DNA from: CAIKZJ01 sp041675325
GTDB taxonomy: Bacteria > Bacteroidota > Ignavibacteria > Tepidaquicellales > Tepidaquicellaceae
Assembly: GCA_041675325.1 (NCBI GenBank)
Contig: JBAYUG010000003.1
Coordinates: forward strand, 1-64,000
DNA: 64,000 bases
Direction: 5' to 3'
Below, piece after piece: positions 15,887 through 23,631 of this stretch. The first letter of the stretch is position 1. Each line of letters begins with the position of its first letter. The position numbers and the translations under genes are program-made. Below the pieces are notes generated by a model. It did no database searches, was not told the origin of the DNA, and saw only the letters and a list, made by a program, of their open reading frames with translations.

Positions 15887-18226
15887 GTGTTTTTTTCTAA
15901 ACAACAAATAATATTATTGAGGTCTTTACTATTTATAACAATATACTTTGTAATCGTTAGCATTAGTTATTCACAGAATACGATTGATACATTACAGACT
16001 GCTGATACCACCTCCTTCAAGCCAAATAAAAACCTTGACGTAAGCGTTCCGAGAATTAATTCTTCGGAGATTGAAGTTGACGGGAACCTTGACGAGCCTG
16101 CCTGGCTGAAAGCACAAAAGTTTGAAAACTTCAGCGAAGTTGAGCCGGGCGATAACACAAAACCTTCTGTCAATACTGAGGCTTTTGTTTTCTATGACGA
16201 TGAAAATATTTACATCGGTTTTAAAAGTTATGAATCTGATATTAAAAGCATTCGAAAGACCTTCACTTCACGTGATATGATTTTCAGCGATGACTGGGTG
16301 GGATTCTTCTTTGATACTTACAGCGAAAAGAAAGAGGCTTATGAACTAATTGTTAATCCATACGGCATTCAGGCAGACCTCATGTGGAATGCGCCCGGCA
16401 GCGAAGATGAAACCTTTGATGCAATTTGGTATTCAAATGCAAAAATACATTCGGATATGTGGACAGCGGAAATAGTTATTCCATTCAAAAGTATAAGATT
16501 TCCAAACAAGGCTGAACAAATGTGGAACTTCCTTTTATTCCGAAATCATCCAAGAGCAAATCGCGAGCAGTTTTCGTGGTCACCTATTTCCCGCGATGAC
16601 CCGACCCTTTACACACGAGCCGCAAGAATGTCAGGAATCAAAAATATAAAGGGCGGTAACAATCTTGAAGTACTTCCTTACGCACTCGGTTCGCAAAAAG
16701 GTTCGATTTCCGATTACGAAAATGCCGATTCCGAATTTAATAACGAAAAGATAAAAGGACAGTTCGGAGTAAACGTAAAATATGGTATCACTTCAAACCT
16801 AACATCTGACCTTGCTGTTAATCCCGATTTCTCTCAGGTCGAATCCGACGCAGCGCAAGTCGATGTGAACAACACATTCGCACTATTTTATCCTGAGAAA
16901 AGACCATTCTTCATAGAAGGCAATGATATCTTTAAATCACCGATGGATGTTGTTTACACACGCTCAATAAATAATCCATTGTTTGCTTTCAAACTAACAG
17001 GCAAGATAGGAAGAACTGACGTAGGCTATACTGTGGCTTATGACCAGAACACACCGTTCATAATGCCGTTTCAGGAGTACAGCGATTTCATAGCATCGAA
17101 CAGAACGTCCACATCAAATATATTACGACTAAAACAATCAGTCGGAACTAATGATTCTTACGTTGGATTAATATTCACTGACCGCGAAGTTAATAAAGAT
17201 ACAAAGCAAGCATTCGATGTCGATGGTTACAATCGGGTATTTGGGTTTGACGGGAACTTCAGGTTCCTTGATAACTACTCAATTACATTCCAATCTCTGC
17301 GGCTCTTCACAAGAGAGATTAACTATCCTGATTATGACAACCCAAACAAGTTTGATAACGGCAAATACACAGCAGCACTTGACGGTGAATACTTTGCGGG
17401 CTTCTCTAATTATGTAACTTTCGATAGAAGTGCACGCCACTGGAATTTCAGTATCGGCTATAATGATGCTTCTCCCGTTTCAAGACAGGACGATGGATTC
17501 AATTCAAATAACGATTACAGAACAATTCAAACATCACAATCCTATATGCTCTACCCTGACGGGAAATTCCTTAAAAGAATTCAGCCGTACGTATATGGTT
17601 ATCTCAGGTATGATTATGACGGCAGAATCAAAGAGCAGTTTGCGAATGCGAATATATGGTTCAGGCTTCCTTTGCAGATTAGTACAAGCATAGGATTCTA
17701 TATGGTGAATAACGAATGGTTCGGAGGGAAGTTTCATGAAGGAGCTCGAAGAGTTAATATGAATCTGGATTTCTCGACATTCAGCTGGCTGCGCGGCGGC
17801 TTCTATGCATCAACCGGGAAAGCAATTGTAAGAGAGGATGATTCATACATAGGATACTTAAACAACCTTGAACTTTGGGGTACCATAAAACCAATAGACA
17901 GGTTAACACTCGAAAATTCATACATCTATTACGAACTGCTAAAAGCCTTCGGTGGTGAAAAAATATATGCAGGCTATATATTCAGAAACAAAACAAACAT
18001 ACAAGTTACGAAAAGCCTTTCTGCAAGGCTTGTATTTCAGTACGACACATTCTCGGGAAACTTCAATTTCTCGCCGCTGATAAGCTACAAGATTAATCCG
18101 TTCACAATATTTTATGTAGGATCAACTTACGATTATAATGAGCTTATGGCTCAGGGGAATATATCAAAACATGTCCTTACAGACAGACAGTACTTCCTGA
18201 AACTCCAGTATCTTTGGAGAATGTAA
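15887..18226 (+). CDS. DUF5916 outer-membrane protein with CBM9-like N-terminal domain
   Basis: 779 aa. The start is GTG, immediately after an in-frame TAA, and is the only conventional start that keeps the whole signal peptide (cleavage near SISYSQ, ~29). Residues ~50-235 look like a carbohydrate-binding family 9 domain: IEVDGNLDEPAWLKA, VFYDDENIYIGFKSYES, WTAEIVIPFKSIRF. The remaining two-thirds match DUF5916 and appear to be a beta-barrel (NPDFSQVESDAAQVDVNN, RPFFIEGNDIF), ending in FLKLQYLWRM. Such proteins are widespread in Bacteroidota, of unproven function. It is transcribed alone, convergent with a TetR regulator. Confidence 0.87.
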   Translation: MFFSKQQIILLRSLLFITIYFVIVSISYSQNTIDTLQTADTTSFKPNKNLDVSVPRINSSEIEVDGNLDEPAWLKAQKFENFSEVEPGDNTKPSVNTEAFVFYDDENIYIGFKSYESDIKSIRKTFTSRDMIFSDDWVGFFFDTYSEKKEAYELIVNPYGIQADLMWNAPGSEDETFDAIWYSNAKIHSDMWTAEIVIPFKSIRFPNKAEQMWNFLLFRNHPRANREQFSWSPISRDDPTLYTRAARMSGIKNIKGGNNLEVLPYALGSQKGSISDYENADSEFNNEKIKGQFGVNVKYGITSNLTSDLAVNPDFSQVESDAAQVDVNNTFALFYPEKRPFFIEGNDIFKSPMDVVYTRSINNPLFAFKLTGKIGRTDVGYTVAYDQNTPFIMPFQEYSDFIASNRTSTSNILRLKQSVGTNDSYVGLIFTDREVNKDTKQAFDVDGYNRVFGFDGNFRFLDNYSITFQSLRLFTREINYPDYDNPNKFDNGKYTAALDGEYFAGFSNYVTFDRSARHWNFSIGYNDASPVSRQDDGFNSNNDYRTIQTSQSYMLYPDGKFLKRIQPYVYGYLRYDYDGRIKEQFANANIWFRLPLQISTSIGFYMVNNEWFGGKFHEGARRVNMNLDFSTFSWLRGGFYASTGKAIVREDDSYIGYLNNLELWGTIKPIDRLTLENSYIYYELLKAFGGEKIYAGYIFRNKTNIQVTKSLSARLVFQYDTFSGNFNFSPLISYKINPFTIFYVGSTYDYNELMAQGNISKHVLTDRQYFLKLQYLWRM

Positions 18227-18243
18227 CCTTCTCCGTAGTGATA

Positions 18244-18837
18244 TTATTTGTGTTTAAGCAAACCGAATTTCGACAATGATTTAATGTTCTTTCTTATCGT
18301 GTTAAGAGAAAACATTTTCTGATTGTTTGCCCATGAGTTAATCAACTCCCTGAAGGCGCCGTGTAAAAACAAGCTGGATATATGTGGATTAATATCTTTA
18401 TTATACACTTTAAGTCTTATTCCATCCCTGATAATCTTGTTGCCCAGAAGATTAAACTTCTCATAATATGGAGTGAATTCTTTTGGATTGCGCGTAATAA
18501 GTCTTTGCTGTTCATGTGCAATAACAATCGCTATGGAAGAATTCTCAGTGAATGTATCGAATATCATATCGATTAATGCATCGTGTTTCTTCTCTATCGA
18601 TAAGTCCTTACGTGCTACAGTATCTTTCAACTTGTGATATAGACTGCCCCATACATCATCAAATATCTTGTATAGAATATAGTCTTTACTTTCGTAATAT
18701 ACATAAACACTGCCTACAGAAACTTTTGCTTTCTTTGCTATCTCGGAAATTTTTGCGTTAAAAAAGCCTTTTGTGGCAAACACAAGAATAGCAGCGTTAA
18801 TGATATCTATTTCTTTGTTACCTTCCTTTTTTCTCAT
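18244..18837 (-). CDS. TetR/AcrR-family transcriptional regulator
   Basis: 197 aa. The N-terminal ~50 residues are the DNA-binding domain: IINAAILVFATKGFFNAKISEIAKK with recognition helix VSVGSVYVYYESKD (~39-52). The C-terminal helical ligand domain is similar in size to fatty-acid-responsive members, but no effector can be deduced. Neighbours are a DUF5916 gene (convergent, 17 bp away) and an unrelated secreted protein upstream, so no target is obvious; autoregulation of its own promoter near 18840-18900 is plausible. No palindromic operator was found by eye. Confidence 0.9.
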   Translation of the reverse strand: MRKKEGNKEIDIINAAILVFATKGFFNAKISEIAKKAKVSVGSVYVYYESKDYILYKIFDDVWGSLYHKLKDTVARKDLSIEKKHDALIDMIFDTFTENSSIAIVIAHEQQRLITRNPKEFTPYYEKFNLLGNKIIRDGIRLKVYNKDINPHISSLFLHGAFRELINSWANNQKMFSLNTIRKNIKSLSKFGLLKHK

Positions 18838-18903
18838 ACGATGTGGTAGTTAAATTGAATTATGATTCACTGTAATTTAATAAATTTAGATATTTATTAC
18901 AAT

Positions 18904-18938
18904 AAAAAAGGGTTTCCCTTTAATTTGAGAAACCCTTT
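18904..18938 (-). terminator. Terminator after the helical secreted protein gene
   Basis: AAAGGGTTTC / GAAACCCTTT, a perfect 10-bp stem with a 12-nt loop, followed on the minus strand by a T-run overlapping the stem base. It lies 17 bp past the stop at 18955. Confidence 0.85.
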
Positions 18939-18954
18939 GTAAAACAATATCTAT

Positions 18955-19653
18955 TTAATCAAAAAGTTTTTCTACGTCCTGGTATTTTGAATGCATGTCG
19001 TCAATTGCTTTGTCTATTACTGTTCCGTCGTTTGTTTTTAATGCATCTTTGAGTGCTGCGGTCTTTTCAACTAATTCCTTTGTAAGTTTCTGGTAGTCAT
19101 CTGTTTTTGCTTCCAGTCTCTTCGGGAGCTTTGCAGTATTGCATGCTTCTGCTTTTGTTATCATCCCGTCAATCAATCCTTCAATTGATTTGTAATCTTT
19201 TGATGGATAGAATTTATGGAAGATAACATAAAGGTCTTTATGGTATGAATCAACTTCTTTGTTAACAGGTCTTAGTACTCTTACCATCATTTCAAAATCT
19301 GCATGAAGTTTTTCGGCGGCATCAAGCATTGCCTGATCATCTGCACCTTCTGCAGTTTTATAATAATTCTCTGCTGATGCGTTCAGAACTTTCAATCCTT
19401 CTTTCCATTTTGAATCTTTATCCTGGGCAATACCCGGTAGTTTTGCGCTGTTGATTCTTTCCATGTATGGCTTAATCTTTTCGACCATGCCTTTTAAAGC
19501 CGCGATATCTTTTGAGGGATATGCTTCATGCCAGATAACATATATGACATCATGGAATTCTAACAATTCAGGTACGCTTGAAGTGATTTCTGTTGAATCG
19601 ATTGAATGCTGTGCATTAACATTTATCGCTATAAATGATAAAACAGCAAACAT
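18955..19653 (-). CDS. Secreted helical protein with internal duplication, unknown function
   Basis: 232 aa from the first ATG. The mature part is almost wholly helical, Lys/Glu/Ala-rich, and contains two related halves: VIYVIWHEAYPSKD (~36-49) and LYVIFHKFYPSKD (~145-157), each followed by a similar helix with an AKLP turn. The repeated His-x-x-Tyr-Pro-x-Lys-Asp could bind metal or a ligand, but no family is recognised. From the ATG the signal peptide (MFAVLSFIAINVNAQ) lacks a positive n-region. Seven codons upstream, in frame, an ATT would give the ideal start (I/M)KKLFILMFAVL, so the true initiation may be at 19674. Followed by a terminator. Confidence 0.7.
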   Translation of the reverse strand: MFAVLSFIAINVNAQHSIDSTEITSSVPELLEFHDVIYVIWHEAYPSKDIAALKGMVEKIKPYMERINSAKLPGIAQDKDSKWKEGLKVLNASAENYYKTAEGADDQAMLDAAEKLHADFEMMVRVLRPVNKEVDSYHKDLYVIFHKFYPSKDYKSIEGLIDGMITKAEACNTAKLPKRLEAKTDDYQKLTKELVEKTAALKDALKTNDGTVIDKAIDDMHSKYQDVEKLFD

Positions 19654-19741
19654 TAAAATAAAAAGCTTTTTAATAAAGAAAAATTAACCTCCACTTAATT
19701 TATAATATTTGTATAATTTCGACATTATTGACGCTTCATTG

Positions 19742-20077
19742 CTAATTTTGCCTGCCTCCTCTGTACCTGTGTCTTTTCTGAAGTCCTTTTCCAAAATAAC
19801 AATTACTATCCCGCATAAGAACTTTATTCCTGTTGTTCGACCATTTCTCATTAATACCTCCGTCCTCAGGCGGAATATAATCAGGTTTTTTAATAGTCTG
19901 TTTTTTAACGGGTTTAACAGTCTCCTTAGTAATAGAATCATTAACAAGCTTAACGACAGTATCATTTTTCACCACTGTACTATCTCTGCCTTTTACATCT
20001 ATATTTTCTGTTTTACAGGAGAATATTAAGGCAGATAATACAAATATAATTATAATATTTCTTTTAAAGTATTCCAA
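19742..20077 (-). CDS. Small lipoprotein, possibly frameshifted at its C-terminus
   Basis: 111 aa. Residues 1-21 are a lipoprotein signal with lipobox ALIFSC (Cys21), so it is probably membrane-anchored. The middle is Thr/Lys/Val-rich and low complexity. The last ~30 residues (SNCYFGKGLQKRHRYRGG) have an unusual composition. The alternative frame over the same DNA gives a more protein-like end (CGIVIVILEKDFRKD...SKLYKYYK) running to 19684, which suggests a natural or assembly frameshift near 19830. No family recognised. It lies 28 bp downstream of the NtrC-type regulator gene and may be cotranscribed with it. Confidence 0.5.
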   Translation of the reverse strand: MEYFKRNIIIIFVLSALIFSCKTENIDVKGRDSTVVKNDTVVKLVNDSITKETVKPVKKQTIKKPDYIPPEDGGINEKWSNNRNKVLMRDSNCYFGKGLQKRHRYRGGRQN

Positions 20078-20105
20078 GTTACATCTTATTCAGCAAAATA
20101 CGTGC

Positions 20106-21479
20106 CTAAGATTTTCCCTTAACACCCCACTTCTCAAGTCGGTATCTGAGATTTCTTTCGGATATACCGAGAAGTTTTGCTGCTGCGGTTTGATTGCCAT
20201 TAGTTTTTTGCAGTGCATTGGTTACCAGTGTCCTTTCAAGTAATTCAACTTTTTCGGTAAGGGATGTTCCTTCTTCAAAGCAAGAATTCAAATCTTTTTC
20301 GCTTCCTGGAGCTTTTATTCCGATTGGTATATCATCTGTTGTGATAATCTCATTTCGTGACAAAACTATCGAATGATGGACGATGTTTTCAAGTTCTCGA
20401 ATATTACCCGGATAGTTGTATTTCATCAGCAAGTCGAGAGCTTCTTTGGAAAACTCAAGTTTTGTCTTATCGGTTTCCTTTAAGTATTTCTTTAAAAATT
20501 CAGAAATCAGTAATGTAATATCTTCTTTTCTTTCTCTTAACGGCGGTAGCTGTATGTTTACTACATTAAGCCTGTAGAAAAGATCTTCTCTGAATTTGCC
20601 TTCCTTTATAAGGTCCTCAATGTTTTTGTTTGTTGCTGATATAATTCTGACATCAACTTTTAACGTACTTGCACCTCCAACTCTTTCAAACTGTTCCTCC
20701 TGAAGAACCCTAAGGAGTTTTACCTGCAGATGCATAGGCAGGTCTCCTATCTCATCAAGGAATATTGTGCCTTCATCAGCAATCTCAAATCTTCCTTTGT
20801 GCAACTTTTCCGCGCCAGTAAACGCTCCCTTTTCGTGTCCGAATAATTCGCTTTCAAGAAGGTTTTCGTTCAGTGCTGCACAGTTAACGGGTACAAACAA
20901 TTTATCCTTCCTCTTACTCGCGTAGTGAATAGCTCGAGCAAGAACTTCTTTGCCTGTACCGCTTTCGCCAAGAATTAGTACCGATGCTTTTGACGAAGCA
21001 ACTCTTGCGGCAACATCTATCACTCTTTTCATATTAAGTGAGTTGGTAAGAACGCCTTCAAGTTTATTGCTCAATTCAAGCTGTTCTTTTAGAAACTTCA
21101 ATTCTGATTTGAGGTTATTCTTTTCAATAATCCTCTTTATAACGAGTTCTATTTCATCAAGGTTGTATGGTTTTGTTATAAAATCATAGGCGCCGTTCTT
21201 TAAAGCTTTTACTGCAGTCTCAACCGATGCGTACGCAGTCATAATAACTACCGATATATCTGGATTAATTTCCTTGAGGTTTGCAAGAAGGTCTATTCCG
21301 GATGCCCCCGGCATTTTAAGGTCAGAGAGAATGACATCAATTATATTCTTCCGAACTACTTCCAATGCCGTTTCGGCTGAATCTGCTTCCAGAACTTTGA
21401 AACCCCGGCTTTTGAGGTCGCCCGCCAGCACCTGTCTTTGTGCTTTTTCGTCGTCAACTATTAATACTGTTGTATCCAT
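20106..21479 (-). CDS. NtrC-family sigma-54-dependent response regulator
   Basis: 457 aa with three domains. The receiver domain is at 1-~120 (phosphoacceptor Asp53 in LSDLKMP, acidic pair Asp9-Asp10, Lys near FITKPY). The AAA+ sigma-54 activation domain is at ~145-385 (Walker A GESGTGKE ~173, GAFTGA ~219 contacting sigma-54, Walker B TIFLDEIGDLP, arginine finger region FREDLFYRLNV). A Fis-type HTH lies at ~415-455 (GNQTAAAKLLGISERNLRYRL). It should activate sigma-54 promoters when phosphorylated by the kinase encoded directly upstream. The ATG overlaps the kinase stop by one base (TAATG), indicating translational coupling. Target genes are unknown. Confidence 0.96.
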   Translation of the reverse strand: MDTTVLIVDDEKAQRQVLAGDLKSRGFKVLEADSAETALEVVRKNIIDVILSDLKMPGASGIDLLANLKEINPDISVVIMTAYASVETAVKALKNGAYDFITKPYNLDEIELVIKRIIEKNNLKSELKFLKEQLELSNKLEGVLTNSLNMKRVIDVAARVASSKASVLILGESGTGKEVLARAIHYASKRKDKLFVPVNCAALNENLLESELFGHEKGAFTGAEKLHKGRFEIADEGTIFLDEIGDLPMHLQVKLLRVLQEEQFERVGGASTLKVDVRIISATNKNIEDLIKEGKFREDLFYRLNVVNIQLPPLRERKEDITLLISEFLKKYLKETDKTKLEFSKEALDLLMKYNYPGNIRELENIVHHSIVLSRNEIITTDDIPIGIKAPGSEKDLNSCFEEGTSLTEKVELLERTLVTNALQKTNGNQTAAAKLLGISERNLRYRLEKWGVKGKS

Positions 21480-23518
21480 TATGGTAAAGTAATTATGAAT
21501 TTAGAACCCTTGTTTATTTCGCTTTCTACTTCTATTGTTCCATTATGCTGAATAATAATCTGCCTCACGATACTGAGACCCATTCCCGTTCCGTTGTTAT
21601 TTGTTGTGAAATAAATATCAAATATCTTTCTAAGGTTTTCTCTGGAAATACCTGAACCATTATCGCTGATTGTGAATATATTTCCTTTTGTATTATGTGA
21701 ATATTCTATGATTATTTCTCCGCCTTTTTGTGAGGCTTCAACAGCGTTACGAATGATGTTAATAAAAACCTGTTTCATTTGCTGATAATCAAAAGTGATA
21801 TTCCTGCTGCTCAGAACATTTACCTTAATGCTTACTTCATTATCTGCTGCCTGTACTTCAGCAATCTTAATTACTTCATTTAGAAATTCATTAACATCAT
21901 ACTCTGCAACCATAAGTCTAGCGGGTTTTGCGAACCTCAGGAACTGTTCGATTATTGAATTAACCCTGTGAGATTCCGAATGAAGTATCTCAAGAAGGGA
22001 GGAAAAATCTTCGGAGTTTACTTTGCTGTTGTATTCTCTTTCCAGACGCTGAGATATCATTATTATTGTATTAAGAGGATTTCTTATCTCGTGTGCTACG
22101 CCTGATGCAAGCTCTCCCATAGCAGTGAACTTCTCATTCTGTAAAAGTTGCTTTTCAATTTTCCTGACATCAGTAATATCTTCGATAAGAAGAGAGTAAG
22201 TGCTTAGCGATGAGTTAATTTCTTCTGTCGAAGCAGAGTTCAGCATCAAAGTTCTATTTACACCGTTAACTAAAGTTTCAATTTCATAGTTATCAAGTTT
22301 TTCTTTCTTGCACATGATAGAATAAATATCCGTGGATATATTATTTAGTGTATCAAGATTTACAATTTTATTTTTAATCTCGTTTACTGAAAACATTTTG
22401 TAAGCAGATCTGTTAAATATTATTATATTCTCTGCACTGTCGGTCGTAATTAATGCAGGTGAAAGGTTTTCTATTATGTTTCCTGTCAGAGTCTGAATAC
22501 GTTTATATTCTTCCGAAACAAGATTGTAGTTCTGGTTTGAAATAATAACCGACAAAATAATTACAGTAATGACAATGACTATAAGCGAAACGACTATTGC
22601 TCTGGTAAGCATTCTTGTCTCGGACGAGTAAATCTCATCCATGGAAAGACCGACCCTGAATACTCCAATCTTTTTGTCATCCATCTTGAAAAGATTAACA
22701 GCCTCGTAAACCGACTTGCTTTCAAACTGCACGATACGTGACAGACTTATTTCAGTATCGAATACTTTCCTTAGGTTTTCGTCATTAGCAAAGTTAGAGA
22801 GCTCGTCAACGTTCTTGTTTGCGGCAAGAATCTCATCGGGTCCCTGCAGCAGAATGTATTCTATCCCTGTTCCAGAACCCATATCGAGAATGAGCTTACC
22901 AAATCCTATTTTATTCTTAAAGTTGAGGTATGATTCAGCATCAAGATTAACGACAATAACTCCGTTGCCAAAAGAACGTCTTACTGCAACAGCATATCGG
23001 TTTCCTTTTTCGAGTCTTGCTTCTTTTAGTCCTATTATGATTTCAGTTTCTTTACCTTCATATAAAGGAGCAAGATATTGATCGGGAGAGTATTTCCCCT
23101 TTTTGAACTGGTGAGAAGAGTCAAGCCCTGCATTACTAAAGACTCTCTCTTTATTCTGATTAAATACATTAATGCGATAAACTTCGTTTTCATTTGCAAT
23201 CTGTGTAAGGACATCATCGTTTATTAGGTTTAAGCTGTCGAGTCTTGATATGTTTTTTGCTGCTCCGAGTAGATGCTGAGCAAGAAGGCTTTCCATTTCA
23301 CTGTCTGAGAAAATTGAACTTTCACTACTCTTTGAAACTACGTGTAAAATGGAGCTTGAGTATTCATTAAGCAGATGATATATCTCATTTTTGTTAGCAT
23401 TGTATTCGTAAATGGTAGATGCAATTATTATCAGAACAAGTGCGATTGATATAAATATTATGCTTTTGGGTTTAAGTAATGATATCTTCCTGATATTTAT
23501 TTCGGTATTCTTTATCAT
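21479..23518 (-). CDS. Membrane sensor histidine kinase, partner of the NtrC-type regulator
   Basis: 679 aa. TM1 at ~18-38, an extracytoplasmic sensor region of ~260 residues, TM2 at ~305-330 (IVVSLIVIVITVIILSVII), a PAS-like segment (ENLSPALITTDSAENIIIFN), then HisKA with SGVAHEIRNPLN (phosphoacceptor His ~474). HATPase_c follows with N box INIIRNAVEAS (~588), DNGSG (G1) and GTGMGLSIVRQI (G2). Layout resembles AtoS/ZraS-type kinases that pair with NtrC-type regulators. The signal is not readable from sequence. Stop and next start overlap in TAATG, so the two form a single transcription unit. Confidence 0.94.
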   Translation of the reverse strand: MIKNTEINIRKISLLKPKSIIFISIALVLIIIASTIYEYNANKNEIYHLLNEYSSSILHVVSKSSESSIFSDSEMESLLAQHLLGAAKNISRLDSLNLINDDVLTQIANENEVYRINVFNQNKERVFSNAGLDSSHQFKKGKYSPDQYLAPLYEGKETEIIIGLKEARLEKGNRYAVAVRRSFGNGVIVVNLDAESYLNFKNKIGFGKLILDMGSGTGIEYILLQGPDEILAANKNVDELSNFANDENLRKVFDTEISLSRIVQFESKSVYEAVNLFKMDDKKIGVFRVGLSMDEIYSSETRMLTRAIVVSLIVIVITVIILSVIISNQNYNLVSEEYKRIQTLTGNIIENLSPALITTDSAENIIIFNRSAYKMFSVNEIKNKIVNLDTLNNISTDIYSIMCKKEKLDNYEIETLVNGVNRTLMLNSASTEEINSSLSTYSLLIEDITDVRKIEKQLLQNEKFTAMGELASGVAHEIRNPLNTIIMISQRLEREYNSKVNSEDFSSLLEILHSESHRVNSIIEQFLRFAKPARLMVAEYDVNEFLNEVIKIAEVQAADNEVSIKVNVLSSRNITFDYQQMKQVFINIIRNAVEASQKGGEIIIEYSHNTKGNIFTISDNGSGISRENLRKIFDIYFTTNNNGTGMGLSIVRQIIIQHNGTIEVESEINKGSKFIITLP

Positions 23519-23579
23519 GTCACAAAATTATCATAAAAGTATTACAGATTAAATGTAAATAAATTGATAACGTCTCCAA

Positions 23580-23609
23580 TAAAAAAGGCGGTGAATTTTG
23601 TTCACCGCC
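23580..23609 (-). terminator. Terminator after the M14 carboxypeptidase gene
   Basis: GGCGGTGAA / TTCACCGCC, a perfect 9-bp stem with a 5-nt loop, followed on the minus strand by six T. It lies 23 bp past the stop at 23632 and upstream of the kinase gene, so it separates the two units. Confidence 0.92.
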
Positions 23610-23631
23610 TTTATAATTCTGAGCTTTATAA

